NCBI RefSeq assembly: GCF_014204535.1
Contig: NZ_JACHLR010000002.1
Coordinates: 248,001-312,000, forward strand
Source: Novosphingobium chloroacetimidivorans
Lineage (GTDB): Bacteria > Pseudomonadota > Alphaproteobacteria > Sphingomonadales > Sphingomonadaceae
Direction: 5' to 3'
DNA: 64,000 nucleotides
The position numbers were made by a program, and so were the translations under genes. The notes beneath the pieces are model-generated. The model was given only the letters and a program-made list of their open reading frames with translations. It was not told the origin of the DNA and searched no databases. Each line of letters starts with the position of its first letter. Position 1 is the first letter of the stretch. This document shows positions 55,506-64,000 of this stretch, piece by piece.

Positions 55506-56351
55506 GTGACGGCCCCCGTTCGGTTTCCACGTTTCTTTGTGACCAGTCCGGCGCCGTGCCCGTATCTTCCGGGCCGCAGCGAGCGCAAGGTGTTCACCGA
55601 ACTCAAGGGTCCGCACGCGGACTCGCTGAACGATGCGCTCGGCCGCATCGGTTTTCGCCGCAGCCAGACCGTCGCCTACCGGCCGTCCTGCCTCGATTGC
55701 CATGCCTGCATTTCGGTCCGGGTCGCCGCCAACGAGTTCGCGCCGTCCTCGACCCAGAAGCGCAACCTGAAGCGCAACAGCGACCTGGTGGCGACCGTGT
55801 GCCGGCCATGGTCCACCAGCGAGCAGTTCGAGCTGCTGCAGAAGTACCTTGGCGTGCGCCACCCCGAAGGCGGGATGACCAGCATGGACGAAGTCGACTT
55901 CGCCGACATGGTCGAGCACACGCCCGTCACCAGCTACGTCATCGAATATCGCGAGCCCTCGCTGGACGACATCACTCCGGGCCGGCTGGTCGGCGCCTGC
56001 CTGACCGACAAGCAGTGCGACGGGCTGTCGATGATCTACAGCTTCTACGACCCCGAGCACGACGCGCGCCAGGGGCTGGGCAACTACATCATCCTCGATC
56101 ACATTCGCCGCGCGGCGGAAACGGGGCTGGCTTATGTCTACCTCGGCTACTGGGTCGAGGGCTCGGCCCGCATGCAGTACAAGGTCCGCTACCGCCCGCT
56201 GGAGCGCCTCACCCGCGGCGGCTGGGAGCGCATGGCCGAAGCCGAGCAGGACCGCCTCATCGCCGCGGCCGCCAGCATGCCCCGCGGCACTGGCGGCGAG
56301 GGTTCGGGCAAGGATGGGCTGGCGGTATCGGGCGGCTGCGCCGTCGGTTGA
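55506..56351 (+). CDS. bpt: Aspartate/glutamate leucyltransferase Bpt
   Basis: A 281-residue aminoacyl-tRNA-protein transferase of the bacterial N-degron pathway. Bpt adds leucine to proteins with N-terminal Asp or Glu, marking them for ClpS/ClpAP. Features are [16 protein letters not shown], the Cys-rich [14 protein letters not shown], and C-terminal [20 protein letters not shown]. The start is GTG 55506, with GGAAGAGG at 55491-55498; an upstream frame to 55326 has no support. It is about 200 bases from the SDR gene and followed by repeat DNA. Confidence 0.92.
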   Translation: MTAPVRFPRFFVTSPAPCPYLPGRSERKVFTELKGPHADSLNDALGRIGFRRSQTVAYRPSCLDCHACISVRVAANEFAPSSTQKRNLKRNSDLVATVCRPWSTSEQFELLQKYLGVRHPEGGMTSMDEVDFADMVEHTPVTSYVIEYREPSLDDITPGRLVGACLTDKQCDGLSMIYSFYDPEHDARQGLGNYIILDHIRRAAETGLAYVYLGYWVEGSARMQYKVRYRPLERLTRGGWERMAEAEQDRLIAAAASMPRGTGGEGSGKDGLAVSGGCAVG

Positions 56352-56366
56352 CCGCGCGCGGGTGAA

Positions 56367-56502
56367 GATCCTTCCCTGCAAGGGAGCTGTCAGTTCGAAG
56401 GGCTGACTGGGTGGTTTCACAGCCAGTGTAGTGCACGACCGAGAGGGTTACACCCCTCCACCACTCACTGCGTGAGCGGTCCCTCCCCTTGCAGGGGAGG
56501 AC
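56367..56502. repeat. 142-bp-family MITE-like element, copy D (tandem array unit 1)
   Basis: The left end is slightly altered (GATCCTTCCCTGCAAGGGAG); the right end keeps CCTCCCCTTGCAGGGGAGG. The interior has GTTACACCCCTCCACCACTC. It is followed by an 89-bp spacer (56503-56591) that recurs after unit 2. Confidence 0.7.
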
Positions 56503-56591
56503 CGGTAGAACGCGAGGATCGGCCCAGCTTCGACGACTTTCGCGCAAAATCGCTGCTGGCCTCAAAGCCGCCAGCCGGCATGCGGCTCCCC

Positions 56592-56731
56592 GATCCTCTC
56601 CTGCAAGGGGAGGTGGCAGTCCACAGGACTGACGGAGGGGTGTCACCGCCAGTGTAGTGCACGACCGCGAGGGTTACGCCCCTCCACCACTCACTGCGTG
56701 AGCGGTCCCCCTCCCCTTGCAGGGGAGGACC
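56592..56731. repeat. 142-bp-family MITE-like element, copy E (tandem array unit 2)
   Basis: Left end GATCCTCTCCTGCAAGGGGA, right end CCTCCCCTTGCAGGGGAGG. It is followed by an 88-bp spacer (56732-56819) nearly identical to the one after unit 1, beginning CGGTAGAACGCGAGGATCGG. Confidence 0.75.
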
Positions 56732-56819
56732 GGTAGAACGCGAGGATCGGCCCAGCTTCGACGACTTTCGCGCAAAATCGCTACTGACCTCAAAGCCGCC
56801 AGCCGACACGCGTCTCCTC

Positions 56820-56955
56820 GATCCTCCCCTGCAAGGGGAGGTGGCAGTCCGCAGGACTGACGGAGGGGTGTCACCGCCAGCTTAGTGAACGACCGCGATG
56901 GCTACACCCCTCCACCACTCGCTTCGCGAGCGGTCCCCCCCTTGCAGGGGAGGGT
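56820..56955. repeat. 142-bp-family MITE-like element, copy F (tandem array unit 3)
   Basis: Left end GATC plus CCTCCCCTGCAAGGGGAGG. The right end has lost several bases (GGTCCCCCCCTTGCAGGGGA). Only the first 30 or so bases of the spacer follow before unique sequence leads to the histidine kinase gene. Confidence 0.72.
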
Positions 56956-57109
56956 CGGTAAGCCGCGAGGATCGGCCCAGCTTCGAGATCCGAGCAAGCC
57001 CGACACCGATGACAAAGTGTTGCGCCGCCTAGCAAAGCTTGACGCTACGTAGCCTTGCGTGTGGCACAAGGTCCTGACGCGTGGCACCGCGCGCGGGTTG
57101 GAGAGGACC

Positions 57110-58405
57110 ATGGCAGGCACCAAGTCGCTGCGCTTGTCGGCTTATGCCGCCGTGCTGGTTGTGGCGATCGGACTGGTGCAGGTGATCGCCAGCGTCTCGT
57201 TCTATCGCGCCATCGACGCCCGCACCCTGCGCGAGGACCACGCCCGCCGTGTTGCCGAGCTGCTGGTGGTGAGCGAACGTGTCTCGCGGCTGCGGCCCGA
57301 GGCGCTGACGCAAGTGATGACGTCCGGTCACCTGGAAGTGGCGCTGGCCGACCGGCCCACAGTCGAGCGCCAGTTGCGCGATCCCGACCTGGGCGAGCTT
57401 GCGGTGCAGATCGTGCGCTGGGAGCCGTCGCTGAGCGACAACCCGTTGCACCTGGCGATCGTGCGGGCGGAGAAGGGCAGGCGCGACTTCATCGGATCGA
57501 TGCAGCTGGCCGATGGGCATTGGCTGAATTTCGAGTCGCAAGATATATCCTCGATGTGGCCGATCGCGCTACGGGCGACTTGGATGACGGTCATCACCGC
57601 GCTGGTCTGCCTGGCGCTGGCGCTGCTGGCCTTGCGCGTGCTTACGCATCCCCTGCGCCGTATGTCCGAGGCCGCGCGCGCGATCGGCGGCGGCCGGCGC
57701 GTGGTCATTCGCGAAACCGGGCCGACCGACCTTCAGAACCTGGCCCATGCCATGAACGAGATGCAGGATCGCATCGCCCATCTGGTCGAGGATCAGGCGC
57801 GTTCGTTCGAGGCGATCGGACATGATTTGCGCACGCCGCTGGCACGCCAGAAGATCGCGGCAGAGCTGGTCGAGGATCCGGAACTCGGCCCGCTGCTGCT
57901 GGAAAGCAATGCCGAGATGGAGGCGTTGCTGGATTCGCTGCAACAGTTCCTGCGTGCCCAGCACCTGCGGTCGGAGCCGGAGCCCGTGGACTTGCACGAG
58001 CTGCTGCAGGCCGTGGTGGCGCCGCTCGGCGAATGCGTGCGGCTCGACTGTCCGGAACCGGCGGTGGCGGAAACGTATCGCGAGCCGGTGCAACTGGCGC
58101 TGGCGGCGCTGATCGAGAATGCCTGCCGCTATGCGCCGACTGCGCAAGTGACTGTCAGGCAGCAGGCGGGGGAGTGGCGGGTGACGATCGTGGACAATGG
58201 CCCGGGCATCCCCTCACGCCATTTCGCCGACGTGCTGGAGCCGTTCTTCCGCCTCGACGAGGCGCGCGGGCGGACGACCAAGGGGTTCGGGCTCGGCATC
58301 CCGATGGCCCATCGCCTGCTCACCCGCTTTGGCGGAGGCCTCTCGTTCGCGGATGGGGCAGGTGGGGGGCTGGAGGTGACGGTGCGTATTCCGATGGCGG
58401 GGTGA
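57110..58405 (+). CDS. Sensor histidine kinase (HAMP, HisKA, HATPase), orphan
   Basis: A 431-residue inner-membrane kinase. It has a first membrane segment (about 12-31), a periplasmic sensor (about 32-150), a second segment (about 155-177) and HAMP. The phospho-acceptor His238 is in FEAIGHDLRTPLARQ, the N box is LIENACRYAP, and G boxes are VDNGPGIP and GFGLGIPMAHRL. ATG 57110 has GAGAGGA directly upstream; GTG 57059 is less likely. No response regulator is adjacent, which is unusual for this EnvZ-like layout. Confidence 0.9.
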   Translation: MAGTKSLRLSAYAAVLVVAIGLVQVIASVSFYRAIDARTLREDHARRVAELLVVSERVSRLRPEALTQVMTSGHLEVALADRPTVERQLRDPDLGELAVQIVRWEPSLSDNPLHLAIVRAEKGRRDFIGSMQLADGHWLNFESQDISSMWPIALRATWMTVITALVCLALALLALRVLTHPLRRMSEAARAIGGGRRVVIRETGPTDLQNLAHAMNEMQDRIAHLVEDQARSFEAIGHDLRTPLARQKIAAELVEDPELGPLLLESNAEMEALLDSLQQFLRAQHLRSEPEPVDLHELLQAVVAPLGECVRLDCPEPAVAETYREPVQLALAALIENACRYAPTAQVTVRQQAGEWRVTIVDNGPGIPSRHFADVLEPFFRLDEARGRTTKGFGLGIPMAHRLLTRFGGGLSFADGAGGGLEVTVRIPMAG

Positions 58406-58422
58406 CGCTTCACTCCACGCCA

Positions 58423-58452
58423 TCGTCATACCCGCCTTGGCGGGGATGACGA
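58423..58452. terminator. Hairpin after the histidine kinase gene
   Basis: TCGTCATACCCGCC pairs with GGCGGGGATGACGA around a TT loop. It is a single REP-like hairpin of the GTCATCCCCG family placed 17 bases after the stop codon, and may terminate or stabilise the transcript. Confidence 0.45.
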
Positions 58453-58469
58453 GTGAAGAGGCGCACCGA

Positions 58470-58787
58470 TCAGCAGACGCGGCGGCCGTCGCGGTAGCAG
58501 GTCTGCAGGTTGCGCTCATATTCGTAGTTGCGGCGGGCCATGTCTCCGTAGTTGCCGTTGCGGTTGTAGCCGCGGCGATCACGGTTGCTGACTTCACGAC
58601 GGCGATCCCGGTCGCGGCGATCATAGCGGCGGTCGCGATCGGTCCGATAGGCGCGGTTATAGCCGGACTGGCCGCGCTCGTAGCGTGAATCGTGGTTACG
58701 GCGATGATCCTTCGCCTCGGCAACGACGCCGGTGCCGAGCATCGAAGCCATCGCGGCCGCGGCGATCATCATCTTGGAAAGCTTCAT
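58470..58787 (-). CDS. Small secreted Arg/Tyr-rich protein, unknown function
   Basis: A 105-residue protein from ATG 58787. It has a clear signal peptide (MKLSKMMIAAAAMASMLGTG, cleavage near AEAKD), then a strongly basic, low-complexity mature part full of Arg, Asp, Tyr and Asn (for example RRYDRRDRDRRREVSNRD). Two Cys lie near the C-terminus (TCYRDGRRVC) and could form a disulfide. No known domain is recognised. It is a stand-alone gene between the histidine kinase (convergent) and glnA. Confidence 0.68.
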   Translation of the reverse strand: MKLSKMMIAAAAMASMLGTGVVAEAKDHRRNHDSRYERGQSGYNRAYRTDRDRRYDRRDRDRRREVSNRDRRGYNRNGNYGDMARRNYEYERNLQTCYRDGRRVC

Positions 58788-58901
58788 TGTTCTTGCCTCT
58801 TGTCGCATGTTCTCTTGCACGTTGTACGCGCCGCAGCGGCAATCGTTCCGGCGGACGAGGCGAACCGTGCCTGACCTCAGCGTGGACCGAGCATGTCGCG
58901 A

Positions 58902-58938
58902 CAAAGAGAAAGGGCGCCCGGATCGCTCCGGACGCCCC
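58902..58938 (-). terminator. Rho-independent terminator of glnA
   Basis: On the minus strand GGGCGTCCGG pairs with CCGGGCGCCC (one G-U pair) across an AGCGAT loop, followed by TTTCTCTTT. It begins about 25 bases after the glnA stop. Confidence 0.8.
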
Positions 58939-58962
58939 TCTCGGTGAACTGACTGGCTCTGA

Positions 58963-60372
58963 TTAGAGCGAGTAGTACATGTCGAACTCGACCGCCGACG
59001 GGGTGGTTTCCCAGCGGAGCACTTCCGGCCACTTCAGCTCGAGGTAAGCCTCGATCTGGTCGACGGTGAACACGCCGCCTTCGAGCAGGAAGGCGTGGTC
59101 GGCCTGGAGCGATTCCAGTGCTTCACGCAGCGAACCGCAGACGGTCGGCACTTCGGCCAGCTCGGCCGGGGGCAGATCGTACAGGTTCTTGTCCATGGCT
59201 TCGCCCGGGTGGATCTTGTTCTTGATCCCGTCGAGCCCGGCCATGAGCAGCGAGGCGTAGCACAGGTAGGGGTTGGCCATCGCGTCGGGGAAGCGGAACT
59301 CCACCCGCTTGGCCTTGGTGCCCGAACCGTAGGGGATGCGGCACGAGGCCGAGCGGTTGCGCGCCGAGTAGGCGAGCAGCACCGGCGCTTCATAGCCCGG
59401 CACCAGGCGCTTGTAGCTGTTGGTGGTCGGGTTGGTGAAGGCGTTCAGCGCCTTGGCGTGCTTGATGACGCCGCCGATGAAGTACAGGCAGGTGTCCGAC
59501 AGGCCGGCATAGCCGTTGCCGGCGAAGGTGTTCTCGCCGCCGTTCCAGATCGAGATATGCGTGTGCATGCCCGATCCGTTGTCCTTCATGATCGGCTTGG
59601 GCATGAACGTCGCGGTCTTGCCATAGGCCTGCGCGACCATCATCACGACATACTTGTAGATCTGCATGCGGTCCGCGGTGGTGACCAGCTTGCCGAAGGT
59701 GAGGCCCAGCTCATGCTGCGCGGCGGCCACCTCGTGGTGGTGCTTGTCGCACGGCAGGCCCATCTCGAGCATGGTCGAAACCATCTCGCCACGAATGTCG
59801 GTGCAAGGATCGACCGGTGCGACGGGGAAGTAGCCGCCCTTGGCGCGCGGGCGGTGGCCCAGGTTGCCGGTGTCGTAATCCTTGTTGGTGTTGGTCGGCA
59901 GCTCGATGTCGTCGATCTTGAAGCCGTTGCCGTCGTAGCCGTCGTAGAACTTCACGTCGTCGAACATGAAGAACTCGGCCTCGGGGCCGACGTAGACGGT
60001 GTCGCCGAAGCCGGCCGACTGCACGAACGCTTCGGCGCGCTTGGCGGTCGAGCGCGGGTCGCGGGCGTAGAGCTCACCGGTCGACGGCTCGACGATGTCG
60101 CAGAACAGGATCAGCATCGGCGTGGCGCTGAACGGATCGACGTAGACCGCATCGAGGTCGGGCTTGAGGATCATGTCCGACTCGTTGATGGCCTTCCAGC
60201 CCTCGATCGAGGAGCCGTCGAACATCAGGCCGTCTTCCAGCTCATCCTCGCCGAGGACGCTGGAGACCATGGTCAGGTGCTGCCACTTGCCCTTGGGATC
60301 GGTGAAGCGAAGATCGACCCACTCGATCTCCTCGTCCTTGATCCGCTTCAGGACGTCCTTTGCGCTGGTCAT
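58963..60372 (-). CDS. glnA: Glutamine synthetase type I
   Basis: A 469-residue GS-I enzyme joining ammonia to glutamate. It has the beta-grasp domain (about 15-100, [23 protein letters not shown]), catalytic [12 protein letters not shown], the ATP-binding region [20 protein letters not shown], and [24 protein letters not shown]. The adenylylation-site Tyr398 is present in [10 protein letters not shown], so GlnE control is possible. It lies 120 bases after glnB on the same strand. Confidence 0.98.
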   Translation of the reverse strand: MTSAKDVLKRIKDEEIEWVDLRFTDPKGKWQHLTMVSSVLGEDELEDGLMFDGSSIEGWKAINESDMILKPDLDAVYVDPFSATPMLILFCDIVEPSTGELYARDPRSTAKRAEAFVQSAGFGDTVYVGPEAEFFMFDDVKFYDGYDGNGFKIDDIELPTNTNKDYDTGNLGHRPRAKGGYFPVAPVDPCTDIRGEMVSTMLEMGLPCDKHHHEVAAAQHELGLTFGKLVTTADRMQIYKYVVMMVAQAYGKTATFMPKPIMKDNGSGMHTHISIWNGGENTFAGNGYAGLSDTCLYFIGGVIKHAKALNAFTNPTTNSYKRLVPGYEAPVLLAYSARNRSASCRIPYGSGTKAKRVEFRFPDAMANPYLCYASLLMAGLDGIKNKIHPGEAMDKNLYDLPPAELAEVPTVCGSLREALESLQADHAFLLEGGVFTVDQIEAYLELKWPEVLRWETTPSAVEFDMYYSL

Positions 60373-60492
60373 GGGTATGTATCTCCGGGTTGTTCCTCGG
60401 TTCCCGATCCATGGGCCGAGAGAAGCTGGGGTTTGATGATAGTGCAGACCCGCGCCGGCCCCCGCGCCGACGATGGTCCGATAGGGTCGGCG

Positions 60493-61067
<575 letters not shown>

Positions 61068-61114
61068 GATTGTTGGGCAGGTCGCACGGCAAAGACCAGC
61101 TACACCTTCTCACT

Positions 61115-61270
61115 TCGTCATTCCCGCGTAGGCGGGAATCCATCTCCTGCGTTCGCGGTGGGCACAATGGCGAGACCAAGCACGCCACGGCCGCAGGCGC
61201 GGCAAGTGCACGCGCCGCCGCGTAAAGTGTCAGACCTAGAGATGGATCCCCGCTTTCGCGGGGATGACGA
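61115..61270. repeat. 156-bp MITE-like element, copy 4
   Basis: Left end TCGTCATTCCCGCGTAGGCG plus GGAATCCATCTCC, right end GAGATGGATCCCCGC plus TTTCGCGGGGATGACGA. It lies between glnB and argC and ends 11 bases from the argC stop. Confidence 0.75.
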
Positions 61271-61280
61271 GACAGGAGGG

Positions 61281-62216
61281 TTAGAGCCGCAGCCCGGCCG
61301 TCTCGTCCAGCCCCGCCATCAGGTTCAGGTTCTGCACCGCCGCGCCGCTGGCGCCCTTGCCCAGGTTGTCGAGCACGGCAACGAGCCGGGCCTGCGATCC
61401 ATCGCGAGCGCCGAACACGAAGAGTTCGAGCGTGTCGACCGGCGCCATCGAGGCGCGAAGCTGCAGAATGTCGGGCCGGTCCTCGCGCACCTGGACGACC
61501 GCGCTGTCGCGATAGGTCTCCACCAGGCTGGCGAGCAGCGCGTCGGGCGCGGCGGCCGGCGTTCCCAGGCTCTTCATCGCGGCAAGCTGGAGCGGTACCT
61601 CGACCAGCATGCCACGATGCGCCGGCACGACCGCAGGCGCGAACAGCGGCGCATGGGTCAGGCCCACGTGACGCTGCATCTCGGGCACGTGCTTGTGGCC
61701 CAAGCCCAGGCCGTAGGCGTGAAAGGCGACGTCGCGATCCGCTTCGAACTGCGCGATCATGGCCTTGCCGCCGCCCGAATAGCCGGAAACGGCGTGGCAG
61801 ACGTAAGGCCAATCCTTCGGCAGCAGCCCGGCGCTCACCAGGGGGCTAAGCAGGCCGATGAAGCCGGTCGGGTAGCAGCCCGGATTGCTGACGCGCCGCG
61901 CGGAGGCTACCCCCTCGCGGCCGATCACCTCTGGGAAGCCGTAGGTCCAGCCGATCGCGGTGCGGTGCGCGCTGGAGGCGTCGATGACACGCACGCGCTC
62001 GCTGCGGATCATCGCCACGGCATCGCGCGCGGCATCGTCGGGCAGGCACAGGATCACGAAGTCTGCGTCGTTCAGCGCCTCGGCACGGGCGGCCTCGTCC
62101 TTGCGGCGCGCTTCGTCGAGCGTGACCAGCGTGAACTCGGGGCGGCCGGCGAGGCGTTCGGCGATCTCCAGCCCGGTGGTTCCGGCGGCGCCATCGATGA
62201 AGATCGTCGCCGTCAT
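61281..62216 (-). CDS. argC: N-acetyl-gamma-glutamyl-phosphate reductase
   Basis: A 311-residue reductase of arginine synthesis (third step). The NADP motif is FIDGAAGTTGLEIAERL, the catalytic Cys is in RVSNPGCYPTGFIGL, and GYSGGGKAMI follows. The length fits the shorter type 2 ArgC. The start ATG 62216 overlaps the stop of the upstream SH3 gene by four bases, so the two are probably co-translated. Confidence 0.95.
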   Translation of the reverse strand: MTATIFIDGAAGTTGLEIAERLAGRPEFTLVTLDEARRKDEAARAEALNDADFVILCLPDDAARDAVAMIRSERVRVIDASSAHRTAIGWTYGFPEVIGREGVASARRVSNPGCYPTGFIGLLSPLVSAGLLPKDWPYVCHAVSGYSGGGKAMIAQFEADRDVAFHAYGLGLGHKHVPEMQRHVGLTHAPLFAPAVVPAHRGMLVEVPLQLAAMKSLGTPAAAPDALLASLVETYRDSAVVQVREDRPDILQLRASMAPVDTLELFVFGARDGSQARLVAVLDNLGKGASGAAVQNLNLMAGLDETAGLRL

Positions 62217-62566
62217 GCCAGCGGCTCCAGCAGGTTTTGCGCCACGTAACCGACGAGGCCGTCGTCCTCGAGCTGGCCCCAGGTCCAGGCGCCGGCGATG
62301 TCGAGCACCTCGAACAGCGCGCCGGCGGGAAGCTGGGCGATCACCTCGGCATCGGCGCGACCGTGCGTGCGCAGCTCTGCACCCTGCTTGATCCGGTGCG
62401 GCATGGGCACGGCATAGTGGGGCACGAAGCAGCGCCCGGCGAGCTTGATGTGCGCCAGGTCACCGCGGACCGGCAGGTGTCCCGGCTCGGCCGCGAGGCT
62501 CGGCCCGCTGAGCGCAAGGAGCCGCTCGGCGACGTCCGGACGCGTGGGGGAAAGCTCGAGCGGCAA
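62213..62566 (-). CDS. SH3-like domain protein, unknown function
   Basis: A 117-residue protein with no signal peptide. The C-terminal half (RIKQGAELRTHGRADAEVIAQLPAGALFEVLDIAGAWTWGQ...GLVGYVAQNLL) is an SH3-like fold similar to the N-terminal domain of NlpC/P60 proteins, but no peptidase domain follows. The N-terminal half has VRGDLAHIKLAGRCFVPHYAVPM. TTG 62566 is the only likely start, since a stop lies in frame at 62600-62602 and no ATG or GTG precedes this domain. It overlaps argC (ATGA). Confidence 0.68.
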   Translation of the reverse strand: MPLELSPTRPDVAERLLALSGPSLAAEPGHLPVRGDLAHIKLAGRCFVPHYAVPMPHRIKQGAELRTHGRADAEVIAQLPAGALFEVLDIAGAWTWGQLEDDGLVGYVAQNLLEPLA

Positions 62567-62647
62567 CTGACAGGTGACTCCGAAGTTGGATGGGCGCGCT
62601 TAGACGGGTCGGGGGAGAGGTGCAAGTTTGGGTGATCAGCCGACCTG

Positions 62648-62673
62648 GATCCTCCCCCGGCACGGGGAGGATC
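62648..62673. terminator. Palindrome at the 3' end of the aminopeptidase gene
   Basis: GATCCTCCCCCGG and the mirrored CACGGGGAGGATC form a 10-bp stem that touches the stop codon of the aminopeptidase gene. It looks like a single end of the CCTCCCC repeat family and may serve as a terminator. Confidence 0.45.
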
Positions 62674-64000
62674 TAACCAAGCCCATACCGCTCCTGCAGC
62701 ATGCGCCACGCCGCCCTCAGCCCCAGCGCGTCGCCGCCCTTCGGCCTGCCCGGCTTGGCCGCGGGCCGCCAGGCGAAGGTGTCGAAGTGCGCCCAGTCCA
62801 GGCCTTTGGGCACGAACCGGTCGAGGAACAGCGCGGCGGTGCTGGCGCCGGCAAAGCCGCTGGAGCCGGCATTGTTGATGTCCGCGATGTCGGACTTGAG
62901 GAACTCGCGGTAGCCATCGAACAGCGGCAGGCGCCAGCACGGATCGTCGACGGCCTCGCCCGCTTCGAGCAGCGCGCGCGCCGTCTCGTCACGGCGGGTG
63001 AACAGCGCCGGCAGGTCGGGGCCTACCGCGACGCGCGCGGCGCCGGTCAGGGTCGCGAAGTCGATCACCAGCTTGGGCTCGTCCTCGCCGGCGCGAGTCA
63101 AGGCATCGCCCAGGATCAGGCGCCCTTCCGCGTCGGTGTTGCCGATCTCGACGCTGATTCCCGCGCGCGAGCGCAGCACGTCGCCGGGGCGGAAGGCGTT
63201 GCCGGCAATCGCGTTCTCTACCGCGGGCACCAGCAGGTGCAGGCGCACCGGCAGGTTCTCACCCATGATCAGCTGCGCCAGGGCAAGCGCATGTGCGGCG
63301 CCGCCCATGTCCTTCTTCATCAGCAGCATGCCCGAAGGCGGCTTGATGTCGAGCCCGCCCGAATCGAAGCAGACCCCCTTGCCGACGATCGCGACGCGCG
63401 GGTGCTCGGGATTGCCCCATTCCAGCTCGATCAGCCGCGGCGCATGGCTGCGCGCCGCCGCGCGGCCGACGGCGTGGATCATCGGGTATTCCTGCTCCAG
63501 CGCATCGCCGCGCGTCACGCGCAGCTGAGCGCCGAAGCGCTTGGCCAGGAGTTCGGCCTGCTCCTCGAGCTGGGCAGGGCCCATGTCCTCGGCCGGCGTG
63601 TTGACGAGGTCGCGCACCAGCGCGGTCGCCTCGGCTTGCGCGAGAGCCGCGGGGATCGCCTTGGGCTCGCTGGTCAGCAGCACACGCGGTCCCTCGCTGG
63701 AGGGCTCCGACACATAGCGCTCGAACTTGTATTGTCCCGTGACCCAGCCCAGCAGCGCCGGCCCTGGCACGCCCGACGCAAGGCGGTAGGTCCCGGCCGG
63801 CAACGCCAGCGCCAGCTTGGCCAGGCACCAGCTCGACAGCCTGGCGGTTTCGGCAACCCCGGCGGCGACCGACCAGCCATCGCCATCGGGCATGATCGCG
63901 TGGGCAAAGCCCTCCGCCTTGAACTTCTGCGCTTCCAGCGCGGCACGCTGCGGAACCAGGCGGTCCTTTAGGAATTGCTCCAGTCCATCCTTGTCGACGA
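62673..64000 (-). CDS. Leucyl aminopeptidase family protein (M17), 5' end outside window
   Basis: About 442 C-terminal residues are present. The frame stays open to base 64000 and an internal ATG at 63893 is not a natural start, since coding sequence (KAEGFAHAIMPDGDGW) continues upstream. M17 features are VGKGVCFDSGGLDIKP (metal Lys/Asp), MKKDMGGAAHALALAQ, NTDAEGRLILGDAL (signature, metal Asp/Glu and Arg) and FATLTGAARVAVG. It is a cytosolic two-metal peptidase. The family includes PepA and the PepB-like group; the missing N-terminus would help decide. Confidence 0.93.
   Translation of the reverse strand, partial: VDKDGLEQFLKDRLVPQRAALEAQKFKAEGFAHAIMPDGDGWSVAAGVAETARLSSWCLAKLALALPAGTYRLASGVPGPALLGWVTGQYKFERYVSEPSSEGPRVLLTSEPKAIPAALAQAEATALVRDLVNTPAEDMGPAQLEEQAELLAKRFGAQLRVTRGDALEQEYPMIHAVGRAAARSHAPRLIELEWGNPEHPRVAIVGKGVCFDSGGLDIKPPSGMLLMKKDMGGAAHALALAQLIMGENLPVRLHLLVPAVENAIAGNAFRPGDVLRSRAGISVEIGNTDAEGRLILGDALTRAGEDEPKLVIDFATLTGAARVAVGPDLPALFTRRDETARALLEAGEAVDDPCWRLPLFDGYREFLKSDIADINNAGSSGFAGASTAALFLDRFVPKGLDWAHFDTFAWRPAAKPGRPKGGDALGLRAAWRMLQERYGLG

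Noticed and set aside
56367..56955. Possible CRISPR array
   Set aside because: The repeats are about 140 bp and the spacers are near-identical, so this is a tandem duplication of a palindromic element, not a CRISPR. No cas gene is present.

Overview
The window is a high-GC alphaproteobacterial chromosome segment, most likely from the Sphingomonadales (Sphingomonas/Novosphingobium type; genus not resolved). The evidence is the gene content and order: an argS-SPOR-nagZ-scpA-scpB-tatABC block, a miaB/phoH/ybeY/corC block, a roughly 1600-residue NAD-glutamate dehydrogenase, a glnB-glnA pair, a stand-alone Bpt transferase, and many short palindromic repeats. I saw no rRNA or tRNA gene, CRISPR array, prophage or complete insertion sequence.

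Bases 1-13400 hold a cell-surface polysaccharide locus that continues off the left edge. An epimerase C-terminus is followed by a Wza-type outer-membrane export protein, a Wzz/KpsE-like inner-membrane protein, a GtrB-like glycosyltransferase, a GtrA protein and a GT87-type membrane glycosyltransferase. Next comes a set that looks like the mycobacterial decaprenyl-phospho-D-arabinose pathway: a HAD-UbiA fusion resembling DPPR synthase, a second GtrA protein, a DprE1-like flavoenzyme, a DprE2-like SDR and a GT-C glycosyltransferase. The order GtrA-DprE1-DprE2-GT-C matches Mycobacterium Rv3789-Rv3792. The genes are tightly packed and mostly overlap by 1-4 bases. This predicted arabinose-donor pathway inside an export locus is the most interesting system here. 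The DprE1-like protein carries Ala369 where the M. tuberculosis benzothiazinone target Cys387 lies.

Bases 13600-36400 are a mixed metabolic region. It contains the NAD-glutamate dehydrogenase, an Lrp regulator divergent from phenylalanine hydroxylase, maiA and fahA (tyrosine catabolism, with hpd and hmgA not in the window), a GNAT-nitrilase fusion, a GntR regulator, a GT39-like membrane protein, a GMC oxidoreductase, a DUF1489 protein, MgtE, a cyclophilin, a lipase-like lipoprotein, an S9 peptidase and a LysR regulator.

Bases 36400-49400 are mostly housekeeping: corC, ybeY, a GIY-YIG protein, phoH, a secreted RcnB-like protein, miaB, a parDE toxin-antitoxin pair, argS, a SPOR protein, nagZ, scpAB and tatABC. 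Bases 49400-64000 carry an SRAP (HMCES/YedK) protein, a YtcJ-type amidohydrolase, a 3-hydroxyisobutyrate dehydrogenase-like enzyme, threonine ammonia-lyase, an SDR, Bpt, an orphan histidine kinase, a small Arg-rich secreted protein, glnB-glnA with a recognisable terminator and a possible sigma-54 promoter, argC, an SH3 protein, and the C-terminal part of an M17 aminopeptidase that runs off the right edge.

Intergenic space is dominated by non-coding repeat families. One is a roughly 142-bp MITE-like element with CCTCCCCTGCAAGGGGAGG ends, with six good copies, three of them in a tandem array at 56367-56955. A second is a roughly 156-bp element with about 31-bp inverted ends and four copies. There are also several shorter REP-like palindromes.
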